Assembly: GCF_010015445.1 (NCBI RefSeq)
Contig: NC_053134.1
Span: 10,771,265 to 10,835,264, forward strand
Source: Perca fluviatilis
Taxonomy: Eukaryota > Chordata > Actinopteri > Perciformes > Percidae
Direction of reading: 5' to 3'
DNA length: 64,000 nucleotides
The notes below the pieces were generated by a model. That model was given only the letters and a program-made list of their open reading frames with translations. It ran no database searches and was not told the origin of the DNA. The position numbers and the translations under genes were made by a program. Each line of letters begins with the position of its first letter. Position 1 is the first letter of the stretch. Positions 10,798-23,153 of this stretch are shown here, piece by piece.

Positions 10798-11918
10798 TAG
10801 CCGACTATTGATGCTATTAGCCAAGAAAGGCTCACCTTATGCTAAAATGGCGCATGTGTCAGCCCAGTATATCCCAGTAGATCAACTGGTCTGCGCTGTT
10901 AAACTCACACTTGCGCTGTTAAACTCACGCAATCTAGCAACAAGTGTGAAAAATGTGGGTGGAAAAATGTCCAGGATGTATAGGAGGTTGTATTGTTTCA
11001 GCAGGACACCGGGGCAGATGGACAAACAATGTTTGGGTGGTTGATGTGGGTCATTTGGCCTGGTTAACAATTCTCCAGTGCTATTAAGCAATCTGTCACA
11101 CTGCAAAACAAAGGATGTGGACTGACGAACAAGGTCAGAGCTAGAGATGTTTTCTTTCTCTTACTTGTAATTTCCTCTTTCAGTACAGCGTGACAAATAA
11201 ACCAAATGTTCTATCACATACTTTACTAATATGTTGTTATGAAAGGAATTAAATGTGCTTTAATTAATAGTTTCATATAAGTAGTGGATCAAATGACAAA
11301 TTGCAATGTGAAATGTGTCAACTCATGATCAATTCACAGAGAATATCATCCAGGTCTACAGTTCCCCTCAGCTCTATGGAGCATTTTAGCATACATATGT
11401 AAGCTAACAAATTCACCTTATCCACATAAAAGGTCATATCAGTGTTTACTGCTTGGTTTCCAAGGTAATGTTTAAAAGTTCACAAACAAAATTTCCTTTA
11501 AAAACCTTTAAACATACTTACTTTTTGATAATATTTACTCTATATGAATTTACATCCAGACTTAGGCAGCCTTTAAAGAAACAACTTAATTTTGCATTTA
11601 ACAAACTGTATTAAGGGCAACTTATCTTGTTGGCTTTTCCCCTCTATCCCTGCATAGAACAATGAGAAGTGAGAAAAGCAGAAAAAAGTTGTGAAAAAAG
11701 TCCCAATGATACTTTTTGTCCTCTCACCTAATTCTCTACAATAAACTCATGAAGTATGAAAAGACAAAGAACACAACATGAATACAAATTATGAGAAAAC
11801 ATAAAGTTGTAAACATAAAGTTGATTTCTTCTGGTGTTTAAACAAACAAATGCCAACAAAAAGAACTAGTGCAGATTTTTTTTAACCATAAAATCCAAAT
11901 CAGCCTACATTGTGTGTC

Positions 11919-11920
<2 letters not shown>
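10796..11920. other. Non-coding interval
   Basis: AT-rich sequence without a supportable exon or a recognised repeat. Confidence 0.35.

Positions 11921-11983
<63 letters not shown>
11921..11983 (+). repeat. (TG)n microsatellite, about 63 bp
   Basis: A TG tract preceded by TGTGTGTCTT. Open frames through it are poly(Cys-Val) or poly(Thr-His) artefacts. Confidence 0.95.
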
Positions 11984-11984
<1 letters not shown>

Positions 11985-12172
11985 TGTGCATGGGGAGGGG
12001 CCCTTGTTATTATATCCTGCTGCTTTTCAATGGAACAGCTGTGCGAATCTCCAGCCGCCTCTGAACAAGGCACAGGCTGCCTGGCAACTGCCTTCCCATT
12101 GGTCAACTTTCCACCTCTTCTGACCAATTGCACAGGCCATGCTATGAGGAAGTGAATAGGGGAGAAAAACAC

Positions 12173-12176
<4 letters not shown>

Positions 12177-12236
<60 letters not shown>

Positions 12237-12259
12237 AAAAAAAAAAAAAAAAAAAAAAA
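12177..12259 (+). repeat. Compound (GA)28-(A)28 polypurine tract
   Basis: About 28 GA units pass directly into about 28 A residues, giving over 80 consecutive purines on the plus strand. The A run may be the remnant of a retroposon tail, but no element body is evident to its left. Confidence 0.95.
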
Positions 12260-14418
12260 GATTGTGAGAAAGTTTGCTGTGAAAAAACATGCAAGGAGTC
12301 GAGGAGAGAGATTTCAGCTCATGTTTCCAACAGGCAGTGATAAGATTGAGAAAGCAGACTGAGAGCATAGAGATAATCATACTTAGAAGGGAGAAGCACT
12401 TTTTAAAAAGCTTTACCTCTTTCCAGACAGATTTGCACATAAATCTTTTAATGTTTCTCAAATACCGTCTTTGGAAAATTTCCGCATTCTGCCCTATTAG
12501 TTTTGACCTTTTTAAATACTATGGAACAAATCTGAAAAGGAACAAATCTACGTGGTAATTGTTGGCAATCTTTCCTTTAATATTGCATACAACCGCTTCA
12601 TTTGTAAGGAAGTTTTCTAAAATCACAGTTTTGACAATAATCACAAAAAAGACCAATCAGAGATGGAAGACATGAAAAGATGTTCCAAAAACAGACATAA
12701 CCCCCCACGTGTAGTTGTGTTTTAACAAATACGACCCACATGGACACATTTCTTGGGATCCTTTGAGCAACATCAACTCAACAAGAAAGTGGTGACCTTT
12801 CTCTATTGATGTCGTCAGCTATGTTTGGCAGGCTGAGACATGCCACTGCAAGACCTGCGTTTCCAGGGCTTTGAGTGGGCTTACTGGAGGATTTGAGTCA
12901 CATCTCTTGGGGATAATAAGTGTTTGTTTTACAGTAGCTGTGACGCATGCGGATGCTAGATGTTAGGTCGGAAGACGAGAAAAAAAATGGTAGGGGGACT
13001 TTTGTTAGTGATAAACAAGAGTGTGTGTGTGCAGACAAAACTTTCAGTATGTCACCTTTATGCATCCTCTGTGGGGGTGCAGTATATAGCATGATTTAGT
13101 GTGTGTGCGTGGTTTTGTGTTTTTACCAGTCAAAGCGGCGTGCAGATCTTTGTTAGAACATTCAACATGACACACAGCTCTTCTCTCCCCTGGAGGTCAC
13201 ACTTCCTACGAAATCTCAATTGCAGTTTCTCTCGAAAAACAACTAGACCTGCAAAGAGACAAAGGCATGAAGAAGGAGCGAGGTGGCCTGTGTGATGTGG
13301 TAACAAAGAAGGATATAAACTGCGTAAGTCTGCTTACTTAAAAAAAACCTGCAGTCACGCCTAACTGCAGAACACGCAAACCCAACCCACACACATAAAC
13401 ATGAACAGGGTCGGAATGCACCATCATTTGTCACTGTGTAAAATATACAGACAGGACGATATGCTGACATGGCAGCAAAGTGCTGGGCGATTCTGAGTCA
13501 TTGTACTGTACATGATAACCCCCAGCAGCACAACAGCATGATGATACAGTTCACACAGCCCATAGTACACACAGTAATACATAACTATATGCCACACAGA
13601 TTATGCAAGACACCTACATTTGCTGCTCAAATGAGTAGCAACAACATTTTCACAATTTTATTTTGTAAATATTGGTGCTAAAGAGGTTAAGCAGATTAAC
13701 CGATTAGTTGATTGACAACAATTGTGATAACTGATCCATCGTTAAGTCAGTTGTCTGTCAAAAATGCCAAACTTGTACTGTTTCCAAGGATTAACTATTG
13801 TTTGGTTCTTAAGAAAATACCGGTTTGAAAGTTACATTTTGTTATTTACTTCTTGCATCAAGTTGGCAGTGTTTTGTGGTCCTGTCCTCCCACAAGGACA
13901 CAGTCCAACAGTTGTCATCCATCTTAATTAGCTGTCTTGAAAATGACAGCTACTGTAGCCTGAGGCTCCAACTAGCCCGAACTGTAAAGTCACCACAGCT
14001 GTTGAAGAGGGAGACAACAAGCGCTGGCAAGTTGCTATAAAAACTCATAATGCTGGTGTTCAATCACCAGGGACATTGTCGGCTGTATGGCTAGTGATGC
14101 TGTTCTTTCTTGCTTCCTTTCTGCCAGTGCTAATGTTTTGATGTTGTCCCTGCACTGTGGCCCCTGAGCAACAATATGGCTCAGTGTCAGCTGTAGACAT
14201 TCGACACACTTGCAACAAATTCTGTAAACCCCAAAATGTATGCAAATTTTGGAAATAAGGCATGAAGTAAGTACAGACTGATATATGATAAATACCTTAT
14301 TTATTTTACATTGATAAGATTTGTTCACCCAAATGTCAAAGTGTAATCCATAGAGTTTGGGGCAATTTCCTAGGATGTAATAGTTCCAATAAAAACTGCT
14401 CAAAATGAGTTCAGTGGA
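12260..14418. other. Non-coding interval
   Basis: No convincing exon. About 13688-13810 (ACCGATTAGTTGATTGACAA...) resembles a degenerate fish interspersed repeat rich in ATTAG/TTGAT motifs, but I cannot set its limits. Confidence 0.35.
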
Positions 14419-14426
14419 GTAACCAG

Positions 14427-15634
14427 CAGAGATGGCAAAATTACTCACTTCCCGTACTCAAGTAGAAGTACAGATACTTGTGTTAAAAAATACTCTGGCA
14501 AAAGTAGAAGTACTGATTCAACTGCTTTACTCAAGTAAAAGTAACAAAGTACAGACTTGGAAATGTACTTAAAGTATAAAAGTAAAAGTAGCCTTGCGAA
14601 TGACAACCTTTTTTTTATGCAAAGCTAACTGGACCACACAAATGTTACTAGAGTGCAAGCTGAGAAACTTCAGTGGACATGGAAAAAAGGCTATTTATAT
14701 GCCATTGCCTATATTTTAAATGGATGTCTGCCAGTAGACCTAAAACATCTCATATATGATTATTGTGGCAGAGACTGGGACTCCAGGTTAATAAGATTCT
14801 GACTGAGTAGCAAGATATGAATTCAATTGTGATTCTGTGAGAATTCAAACATGAGTCCTCTAACTTACGTCTGAGAGGTTTGAGACATTAACGTTAACAT
14901 TAACCCAAAATAAAGTCGATTTGAGACGAGACCAAGTAACGTTATCGTTAACTTAAATGGTCTCGAAAACAAGAACGGCCTTGAGTGACGTTAACGTTAC
15001 TACAGCACTGTTACACTAAAAGAAGTTACTGAATTCATTTTTAATATAAAGCTATACATGCAGATATTGTATCAGCTAGTATTAGATTATTTTCAAATAA
15101 ACTGAACGCTCGCTAACCTTAACGTTATTTGGGTTACTTAACTAAATGCTAGCGAACCAAGGCATCATCATTGCTAGCAGGAGAATAAATGTAACTGACC
15201 ATTAACATAAACTTAATAAAGTTACTGAAACAAACAACAAATAGCTTTTGATGACAACAAAAAGATGCATTTACCTCTATGTGTTTTTTTTAAATTCGAT
15301 GATGAATTCTTGAAAGCCAGCAGTTCGTGGTGTTTCGGTTGACACAATTTGCAGCGCATTATAACAATGTATATTCCCATCCAATTAGATTGAATTCGTT
15401 ATTGATGACGTGAAAAATAATAACGGTAACTCCACTGAAAATATTTGAAACTAAAGTAACGAGCCACTTTTGTAAAATGTAAGGAGTAGAAAGTACCGAT
15501 ATTCGTGTTAAAAATGTAAGGAGTAAAAGTAAAAAGTTGGCACAAAAATAAATAGTAAAGTAATGTAAAAATATCTGAAAAATCTACTTGAGTACAATAA
15601 CAAAGTATTTGGACTTCGTTACTTCCCATCTCTG
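14427..15634. mobile_element. hAT-type non-autonomous DNA transposon with perfect 8-bp target duplication
   Basis: The ends are CAGAGATGGCAAAA and, read from the other side, CAGAGATGGGAAGTAACG, sharing the terminal CAGAGATGG. Identical GTAACCAG octamers flank it at 14419-14426 and 15635-15642, the duplication length made by hAT transposases. Subterminal regions on both sides are rich in AAGTAnnAGTA and ACTCAAGTA motifs in opposite orientation. The 1208-bp body has no transposase-like reading frame. The middle, about 14880-15180, holds several GTTAACGTTA-like short inverted motifs. Confidence 0.88.
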
Positions 15635-15642
15635 GTAACCAG

Positions 15643-16396
15643 GACATATTTCTGGAAAGATTTGTTTTGCTAGTTAAAAGATCTAACAGTTAGCTAGTCC
15701 ACTTCACCTTAGTGCTTTAAGTTAGCACTTTCAGCGAGGTGTTGTCAGTAAGGTAAAAGTTTGGTAGGTGTTTGCTAAGCGCTACCACTGACTTAAACCT
15801 ACATTTTTTAGATTAAAGTTGTGGGACCAAATTATTAAATCAAAGATAAAAGATTCCTAACAGTTTAACCCTGCCAGAAAGATCCATCAGAGGGTAGATG
15901 TGTGTACACACACTTTAACAGATATAGATAACCCAGGTTAGAATCTGATCTTCGATTTTGTTTGTTTATAATGGCTGCACACTTGTTCTAAAAACCTTAA
16001 GGGATTGTACTATATGTGTGTGGGTGTGCAAAAATAGTTTGTATATACCAGAATAAGCTAGCAATTTGCATAGTTTTAGAGATATTAGTTTGTTTTTTCA
16101 GGCCGCATAAATGTAGTCTGGAATCTCAGGGGCATCCACAGAATATTAACCCCAAACTACCCCCATTGTGTAACACACAAACATCTGAGGGGAGTTTACC
16201 AAAACTGACCAATCACAGTTCAAATCAATAATGACCCAAGCTCTTTCCAAGGCTACATGTGTGAGAAAACAGCTTCAATCCCCCCCCCACTGTGCTGCCC
16301 AGACAATCCCAGCATAATCCATGGAGTCCACGACTGGATTACCATGTCTGCTCCACCCATCTCCGCATTATGGAAATTAGACAGGATTATATGAAG

Positions 16397-16398
<2 letters not shown>
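15643..16398. other. Non-coding interval
   Basis: No exon or recognised repeat; it runs up to a long CA microsatellite. Confidence 0.35.

Positions 16399-16493
<95 letters not shown>
16399..16493 (+). repeat. (CA)n microsatellite, about 95 bp
   Basis: An uninterrupted CA tract. Confidence 0.95.
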
Positions 16494-16494
<1 letters not shown>

Positions 16495-16919
16495 GGACAG
16501 ACTCCCCGCATAAAACCTGTGCAAAAGTCACTGGACATCTTTCTGTTTTCCTGAAAACAGAGATTACACCTGTTAGATTAGTTGGAGTGGTGGAGTAGAT
16601 TTTAGAGAATCATCTCCACACAACACAAACAAAGCTTTTGGGCAGATTATTTTTTATCTGGCATGAGTGGGAACAACATGGCAACTCTCAAATGCAGATT
16701 TGTTTTGTTTAGTGCATGGGAACATGTTGCCATAGTGACAGTGATACCTAATTCTTGGTGGATGTGTTATTGCAGGCTCGGGAATTCAAGCTCCAACAGA
16801 TCGTTTGAATTCAGAAGGAGAAGGTGTTTGTGTGTTTTTGAATAATTATAAGAGCAAGTACGTGAATGAGGGGGCAAAAACACTATTTTGAATGTGTATT
16901 AAACATCTGCACATGAAGA

Positions 16920-16922
<3 letters not shown>

Positions 16923-16964
<42 letters not shown>
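16923..16964 (+). repeat. (TG)n microsatellite, about 42 bp
   Basis: A TG tract with one interruption (TATG) near its right end. Confidence 0.9.
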
Positions 16965-17424
16965 ATGTTTTCTGTGCATATTTGTGTGAAGTGCTTTCAG
17001 CATGTGTGTCAATGCTTCTGAATGGGACGATCTAGATGAAAGCCATATTATAAGCAGATGGTTCAGTGACTGTTTCCGAAGCACCGGCGGCCCCAGCAGA
17101 ACTTCCATTAGCCGTGTGATCTCTCCGTTGGTCTAATTTTGCTTCTCTCAATCCAACAAAAGAATGTGCTAATGTGGTCTCTGTTCACAAAAATCCCCCA
17201 TTTTCCACCAGCTTTATTCTCTTTTCCACAGCAGACAGGGAAGCTTTTAGAAGAGTTCATGCAGAGACTTTGAAATAGAAAGAGTGAATGGAGGTGTGTT
17301 GCAAGTGAATATAAATGCAGATGAGAAACATGCGTGTGCATGGTGCCAGTTATTAAACATTGCTAGTTGACGAACATCAAAAGCCCAAGCGTGTGTTCAC
17401 AATCACACAGTTAAAGGGTAAAAC

Positions 17425-17490
17425 AGTAGCTTTGCAGTATAGCGAGACCACCCTCTAGCTACGAGAAGGTCATAGGTTCGATCAAGCAGT
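17425..17490 (+). repeat. Possible degenerate tRNA-derived SINE head
   Basis: GAAGGTCATAGGTTCGATC resembles the B-box end of a tRNA-derived SINE (consensus GGTTCGAnnCC), preceded by TAGCTTTGCAGTATAGCG where a degraded A-box would lie. No cloverleaf can be drawn, so this is not a functional tRNA gene. Confidence 0.3.
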
Positions 17491-17668
17491 TGTTTCTAAG
17501 CAAAAAGTATTTGCTTGGTTTTCAAAATGGTGGCCTAGCTGGCAGGTCACTTTGCAGAGCTCTGAAAGTTTCAGCCATTTTACACATGCAAATAAATATA
17601 TCAATTGCTTTTGTGCCTGACGTAGTAACATGAACATTTCTGAGAACATTTTGAGTTGTTCTGACACC

Positions 17669-18080
17669 ATGGCGTCAAAGGATACCAAAACAAAGAGTTC
17701 AACTGGTCTTCCAGCAGATGCAGAGGAGCTAGCAGCTGCTAGAGAGACCGGTGCACCACATCCTGTTCTTTGTCCTTTGTTTGGAGAATATATTGCAAGT
17801 CATCAATGAAATTCTGAGCCTGTTGTCCCAGATGCTTCAGGCTCATGGAAAAAGCTGAAAAACAAACGACAGTGAGGCTGATAAAAGAACTGCTAGAGAA
17901 GGAGATGCAAAGCATAGCTGAGCATATTGACAACCTTGAAAATAGAGGCAGTAGGGAGAATATACATGGTATCAGATTGCCCGAAGGTGTGAAGGGTACC
18001 TGACTAGAAAATTATTTTGTTTGATAGGTGTATCAAAATAGAGAAAACCCAGCCAGAAACAGCGACCCATGCCAAGAAGA
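17669..18080 (+). pseudogene. Broken LINE ORF1 (L1/Tx1-like) fragment
   Basis: From the ATG at 17669 a frame reads MASKDTKTKSSTGLPADAEE and stops after about 46 codons. After a frame change, 17854-18003 reads an amphipathic coiled-coil-like stretch followed by DNLENRGSRENIHGIRLPEG, then a stop. The LENRSRRNN-x-RI-x-GLPEG motif is the hallmark of L1-type ORF1 RNA-binding proteins. Remnants continue to about 18080. With at least two disruptions, it cannot make a working ORF1 protein. No reverse-transcriptase sequence follows. Confidence 0.75.
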
Positions 18081-18122
18081 TTCCTTAACTTCAGTGGCAA
18101 ATAGAAAATATTCAAGGCATTG

Positions 18123-18168
18123 GGACACAACAGGACTGACAAACATGTTTGTCAGTCCTTTTGTGTCC
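18123..18168. repeat. 46-bp near-perfect palindrome
   Basis: Two 23-base arms starting GGACACAACAGGACTGAC meet at ...AAACATGTTT... with one mismatch (C versus A in the outer arm) and no spacer. The central 26 bases are a perfect palindrome. It lies just past the LINE ORF1 fragment. Confidence 0.95.
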
Positions 18169-19907
18169 AGCATATGAGGGGTCTAAAAGCATCTGCTTTA
18201 ACAGCCTTAAATGTGAAATTGTGCAGTCATCCAACCACACAAGTGCAGCTAACATTCCAAAACATAAAACCATCCTTTCCTTCTCCAGTTTTCTTAATAG
18301 TACTACTCCTGGCGTTTTCCAGCCGTTAGTATTCTTTCTTGCCATTATCTCTGAGCACAGCGACAAGTGGATGATAAGTGGTTTAGTGTAAATGACCCAG
18401 ACTTAAACAATGATTTACATCCCTGGTTAAAGAATCAGTGGTCCAGACCCATTCCCTGGCTGCTCAGAAGCTGACTCCCCACCTCAGTCTGCAGGCTTCT
18501 GCAAACCTCTGCCGGCAATGGACATTAAAGGGCAATGTATTTTATAATTAGACGGCAATAGAAATGGCACATTGAAAATAATGAGGAGTGTGTGTGTAAA
18601 TGTGGATGTACCTGTATGTAAATTAGAACTTTACGCAGGAGAAACCCTGTCCTCCTATAAACGTGAACTGGAGTAGGATGAGTGTTCACTTTGATGGGAG
18701 CTAATGCTGATCCTAATGAAAATAAATCTAAAATGCGTGTTTGCTGCATATTTGTGTACGTGCATGCACAGCGTTCGAGTGCCAACCTTCTGATCCTCAG
18801 GGAAGGAAGGGAAGGGAAGGGAAAGGGAAATCTCAGCCAATTACTGTCAGAGTTAAAACTCTGCCGTGTAAAAAGTTGGTGTGATTTGTGAAATTGGCTG
18901 TAATCAAGGCTCATACACGAATATTTCTTTAAAGAGGCTGGAGATGTAAAGTGTTGTATTGGTCTTTTGAAGCAAGAGTTAACAAACACTGCTGGGAACA
19001 TGTACATTGCTGTCAGAGTCATTTGTGTTAATTTATGTACACATTATTTTTAAGCTGTGGAGGTGTATGCTTTGCTTTTGGGGTGAACGTTTTTATAGTT
19101 CGTTGGTATTATACTGCTTACAGACTGCTTACTAGTTGAGCCCAGTATAATCCTGGCAAAATATTGACATCATATTGGTGTCTCTGCAACATTAGCAAAC
19201 AGAGCTGAAACAGCATGTTATTAATGTATATGTATACATATTCAGGTACGACAGAGATCAGCTAACTCACTTCCAGTTCATGCCTCTGCTTACTGGTATT
19301 ATATAGCAATAACCTGTTACTGTTTTCTGTGTAATCTGTCATAGTGTCAGGAAGGTCAATAGACTCACATAGATAACAACCTGATATGCAAATAGGTCAC
19401 CTAAGAAAATCACAAGTTTGCTTAAGCTCATTTCATCTGTCTTACATGACTATGATAATTTCACGCTACAGTTTTACTACCATGTTCTATATATGCTTGG
19501 CACGTCCATGTACTAAACATACAGTAAGTTTGTGTATGCTCTTTATAAAAGTGGACATAACCATTAATGCAAAACCTAAAAATGAGAAAGAATGTGAAAA
19601 GGCTGCCTTTCTCCATTTTCACTAGCCTCTGTTCCCAAAATGAACAATGTTTTGTGTCTGCCTAATCCCTAATTTCAGTGTAATGTTTTAGTTTATTTGC
19701 TACTTTATCATTTGACATAGGCCTGTTTAGTGGGTTTATGGGTTCATAGTATTTTGCTATGGTTCTGCTTGTGATGTGGAGGGTAGATCAGCTGCTTACC
19801 AGCTCAATTAAGGAGAGTGTATGCAGGTTTGCCTGATTAGGTCCTGAGGGTCTTGGCACTACTAAGGTGTAGAACAATGTTCTGCAGTTAATGACATTTT
19901 TATAATA
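18169..19907. other. Non-coding interval
   Basis: No supportable exon. It contains a short GGGAA-rich purine tract at about 18800-18830. The longest open frames here read through AT-rich sequence without splice sites or domain features. Confidence 0.35.
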
Positions 19908-20332
19908 TTTGGGGTGCATATTGTTGTGGGTGCACATACATGTATAACTAGTAATGTCAGCAGTAACTGATATATTTAATTGTAATGGTATTTTCGGAAA
20001 CGTGTTAATGTTGCTTTCTCAGGTTAGCTCATGCTATAATCACCTGTGCAGGTGGTAGGTACCAATAAGGTAAGGCTGAGAGGTTAAAAAAGTGCCTTCA
20101 GAAGAAGGGGAAGCTAGAAAGGACTTGGCGGCTTGCTGTGAGGTTGCCATTTTGTTAGTTTGATGTTATTTTGCCTCAGTTTAAATTAGTTTTTGTAATT
20201 CTTGGGTTTCAATTTGTGCCCTTTGTTGGAGTATGTTTTTTTGTTGTTAATAAACACCACAGTTTTTGCATGTATCCAGCTTCCTGTTGGCTTCTGAAAA
20301 ATCCCTTTTTTTAAAGTTTCGGGCGCCCCACA
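19908..20332 (+). mobile_element. Possible solo LTR
   Basis: The segment starts TTTGGGGTGC and ends GCGCCCCACA, an 8/10 inverted match expected of LTR ends. It contains AATAAACACCACAG near 20248 as a possible polyadenylation site. No target-site duplication is evident and no internal retroelement sequence adjoins it, so the call is tentative. Confidence 0.35.
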
Positions 20333-22862
20333 TCTTCATCGGCCTTGGCATGAGGTGGGTGGTTAGACAATAACGCTTGGGGAAAATTCAATCAAGAAGA
20401 CTTTTCTCATGGTTACTCTATTTAGATTATCATCATTTTAGACTCCATCAGGGCGTTATTCCTGTACGGCTCATAGCATGACTCTTAAAATAATGTTACA
20501 CTGCGTCTAACTGACAAACACTACCCACATATCTCTTCAGCTTTTCCTAATTTGCACACTGTATCAAATGAATTCATTTGATAACTCTTTAAGCCCTTCT
20601 TTCTATTAGTCTTGCTCCTGATTGACATATGATTGAAATAAAACTGCAGCAAGCGATTAAACGCATTGTGAAACACAATTTTAGATTCCGAACTTTAACA
20701 GACAGCTGAACAAATGTGATATTGCGAGCATGACAGTACCAAAGATGATTTATATCAATTTTTGTGTGTTTGCTTGTGTTTTTCACTCTGTTTAGTGTTT
20801 TTTCCCCGCAATGGCCTCCCACACACATAATTTCATTGATTATATTGTCACGTTCTCCATAATGGATCACACAGAACACACGCAAACACACCATGAAACA
20901 CATTTGTAAAATAGAAACCAGAACCAGTACGATTAATCTATATTCTTTCCTTTCTACTATAGTAGAACCATAGTACTGTACTAAGGCTCTACTAAAAGCT
21001 AATATATAAATTAAATTCAGGTTTCTTTCCCTATCCTTCATATCAGTCATAACATGCCACCAGAAATGCAATAAAATAATCTTTAGTAAAGATTAATTCT
21101 TAACAAAGGGATTCTTTCATGTAGTAATCTGCCATATGGAAATGTAATGCCAAACATGTTGACAAATTGTAAAACTTCCTCTCAAAAGGGAGTTGTTTGA
21201 ACATATAGAGGGAAAGATTTTCGAAATGTGTATGGAAATTTAGCTGTTATCTCTGGTTACTTAGTGACTAATTCACCAAGCAAAAAGCTCTTTTAGGGGC
21301 TATTTGCATATGCAAAGTGCAGAGATAGGGGAATAAACAATCTCTGGGTGTTTGGAGAGGTGTGTGTGTGTGTATGTGTGTGTGTGTGAACAGCACCGAC
21401 ATGGATCACAGAATATGGAGAAGCAGAGTGCATCAGCAGGGCGTCTTGTTACTCCAACTGCTGTGTGTGGGGAGATAGCATGTCAGTGTGTGTGTGCGTG
21501 TGTGTGTGTGTGTGTGTGTTTGTGTCCACAACTTTCATCTGCATGAAATTTCACTGTGAACCACTCATGTGTGTATGTGTTTGGTGGAACTCAAGTCACT
21601 TTTTAATGAAAGATTGTCTTGTTTGAAGAGTCAATAAGCAAAAAAATTGAAGTCATCTGAAAAGAATGCAAATAACTGCAAAGCAATAACATGTACTATA
21701 ACCTAGAATAACCTTAGCAATTCATGGTTACCGTGGGAACAGCAAGTGTGGTTTAATACAACAGCAAACACTCCCTGAGAAGCTGCTTTTTCACAAATAC
21801 AAAAGAAGTATGTATTTACAGTGCAACCAAACCAACTTGTTTTAATTATGAAGTCAGCTAATAACAACTGCAGCGGCGACCTGATCTCATGCTGAGGAGT
21901 GTTTTTTCACACAGCAGTAGGAAAAAGTAAAATAAGTTTACCACCTTGCTGAGAAGTTCCATTAGTCCCTCACAAAAATTGAAAACAATATGCTGAGGAA
22001 AAAAAATCCCCAAAATGCCTATTGTCTTGTTTTGTAGATGCAATTTTGATTCACATTCTCTACAATAAAAGATAAAAAAAATTACAAAAAGTAAAGGAGG
22101 AGTTTTGTTCTCTGTGAATCCCTTATGCATGTAAGGGCAATTTTAATCAATTGGAGGACTGGCGGACTCCGCCACGAACAATAAAAACTACTATATACAG
22201 TAGAAAGTAAGACTTTAAAAGACAACAAAAAAAAATATTTCTTATTAACCTATATCTAATATAAAACTGTTTTTTCATGGATTACTGGGATGTATGTGTA
22301 TGATTGTATGTGTATGTGTATGTGTATGTGTATGTAATGTTATGTATGTACTGGTGCGCCTTTCGCATGCATCTACTCATCATCATTTGTGGTAATTGTG
22401 TATTCTATAGTCTGTATACCCTTTCTTGAATCATGGGCCCCCATCTATAATCTTTTCTAGCTTCTTTGGGGGACCCATTCACTCTACCCAATTGATCTTG
22501 TACCCCAGCTGTATTATTGTAATGTTTGAAATGGTATTGTGAATGAATAAATAAACTAAAACTAAGTAACATGGATTGGCTATTACTGGGTAAAAATTAC
22601 CATCATAAGTGGATACATATACATAAATATAATGTATCAAACAAAAGTGTAAAAATATGACGTTTGGTTCTTTTCTCACATCCATCACATCCATAAACAG
22701 TTAAATTGTGTCAATCTCACAAACTTTTTTTTACTAACTGTCTTATGCTTTATCCACCTTTGATAAGCTTTGTCACTGTAGTTGAACTTTTTTTTGGTTG
22801 CTTTTATGATACAGATATTAAGTAGTACTGCTGGATGCAACAGGTGCATCCAACCCAATTCA

Positions 22863-22864
<2 letters not shown>
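20333..22864. other. Non-coding interval with small TG tracts
   Basis: Contains short TG arrays at 21359-21388 and 21486-21520 and a TGTATG-rich array at about 22290-22345. A region of 20589-21071 stays open on the minus strand but shows no protein-like features. No gene seen. Confidence 0.4.

Positions 22865-22951
<87 letters not shown>
22865..22951 (+). repeat. (CA)n microsatellite, about 87 bp
   Basis: An uninterrupted CA tract, followed 155 bp later by an opposed TG tract. Confidence 0.95.
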
Positions 22952-22954
<3 letters not shown>

Positions 22955-23103
22955 ACTTAAAAAAAAAGGGAGTAATGAAAAGGAAAAACAAGTTTGTTCT
23001 GTCTGGTCGTGGCTTTCACTGTACATGCGGCCTCAGAGACACTACATTAAATCATGTATTCAATAAAGGCAGAGCCAGAACATCCTGTCCTCATATCTGA
23101 ATC

Positions 23104-23106
<3 letters not shown>

Positions 23107-23152
<46 letters not shown>
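23107..23152 (+). repeat. (TG)n microsatellite, about 46 bp
   Basis: A TG tract in inverted orientation relative to the CA tract at 22865-22951. Confidence 0.95.

Positions 23153-23153
<1 letters not shown>

Noticed and set aside
17425..17490. A functional tRNA gene suggested by GGTTCGATC
   Set aside because: No cloverleaf, no acceptor stem and no terminator T-run; at most a degenerate SINE head.
18525..19022. 165-codon minus-strand open frame
   Set aside because: No protein family features; crosses a purine-rich simple repeat.
20589..21071. 160-codon minus-strand open frame
   Set aside because: Hydrophobic and Ile/Cys-rich by virtue of AT-rich DNA, with no recognisable motif or neighbouring exon.
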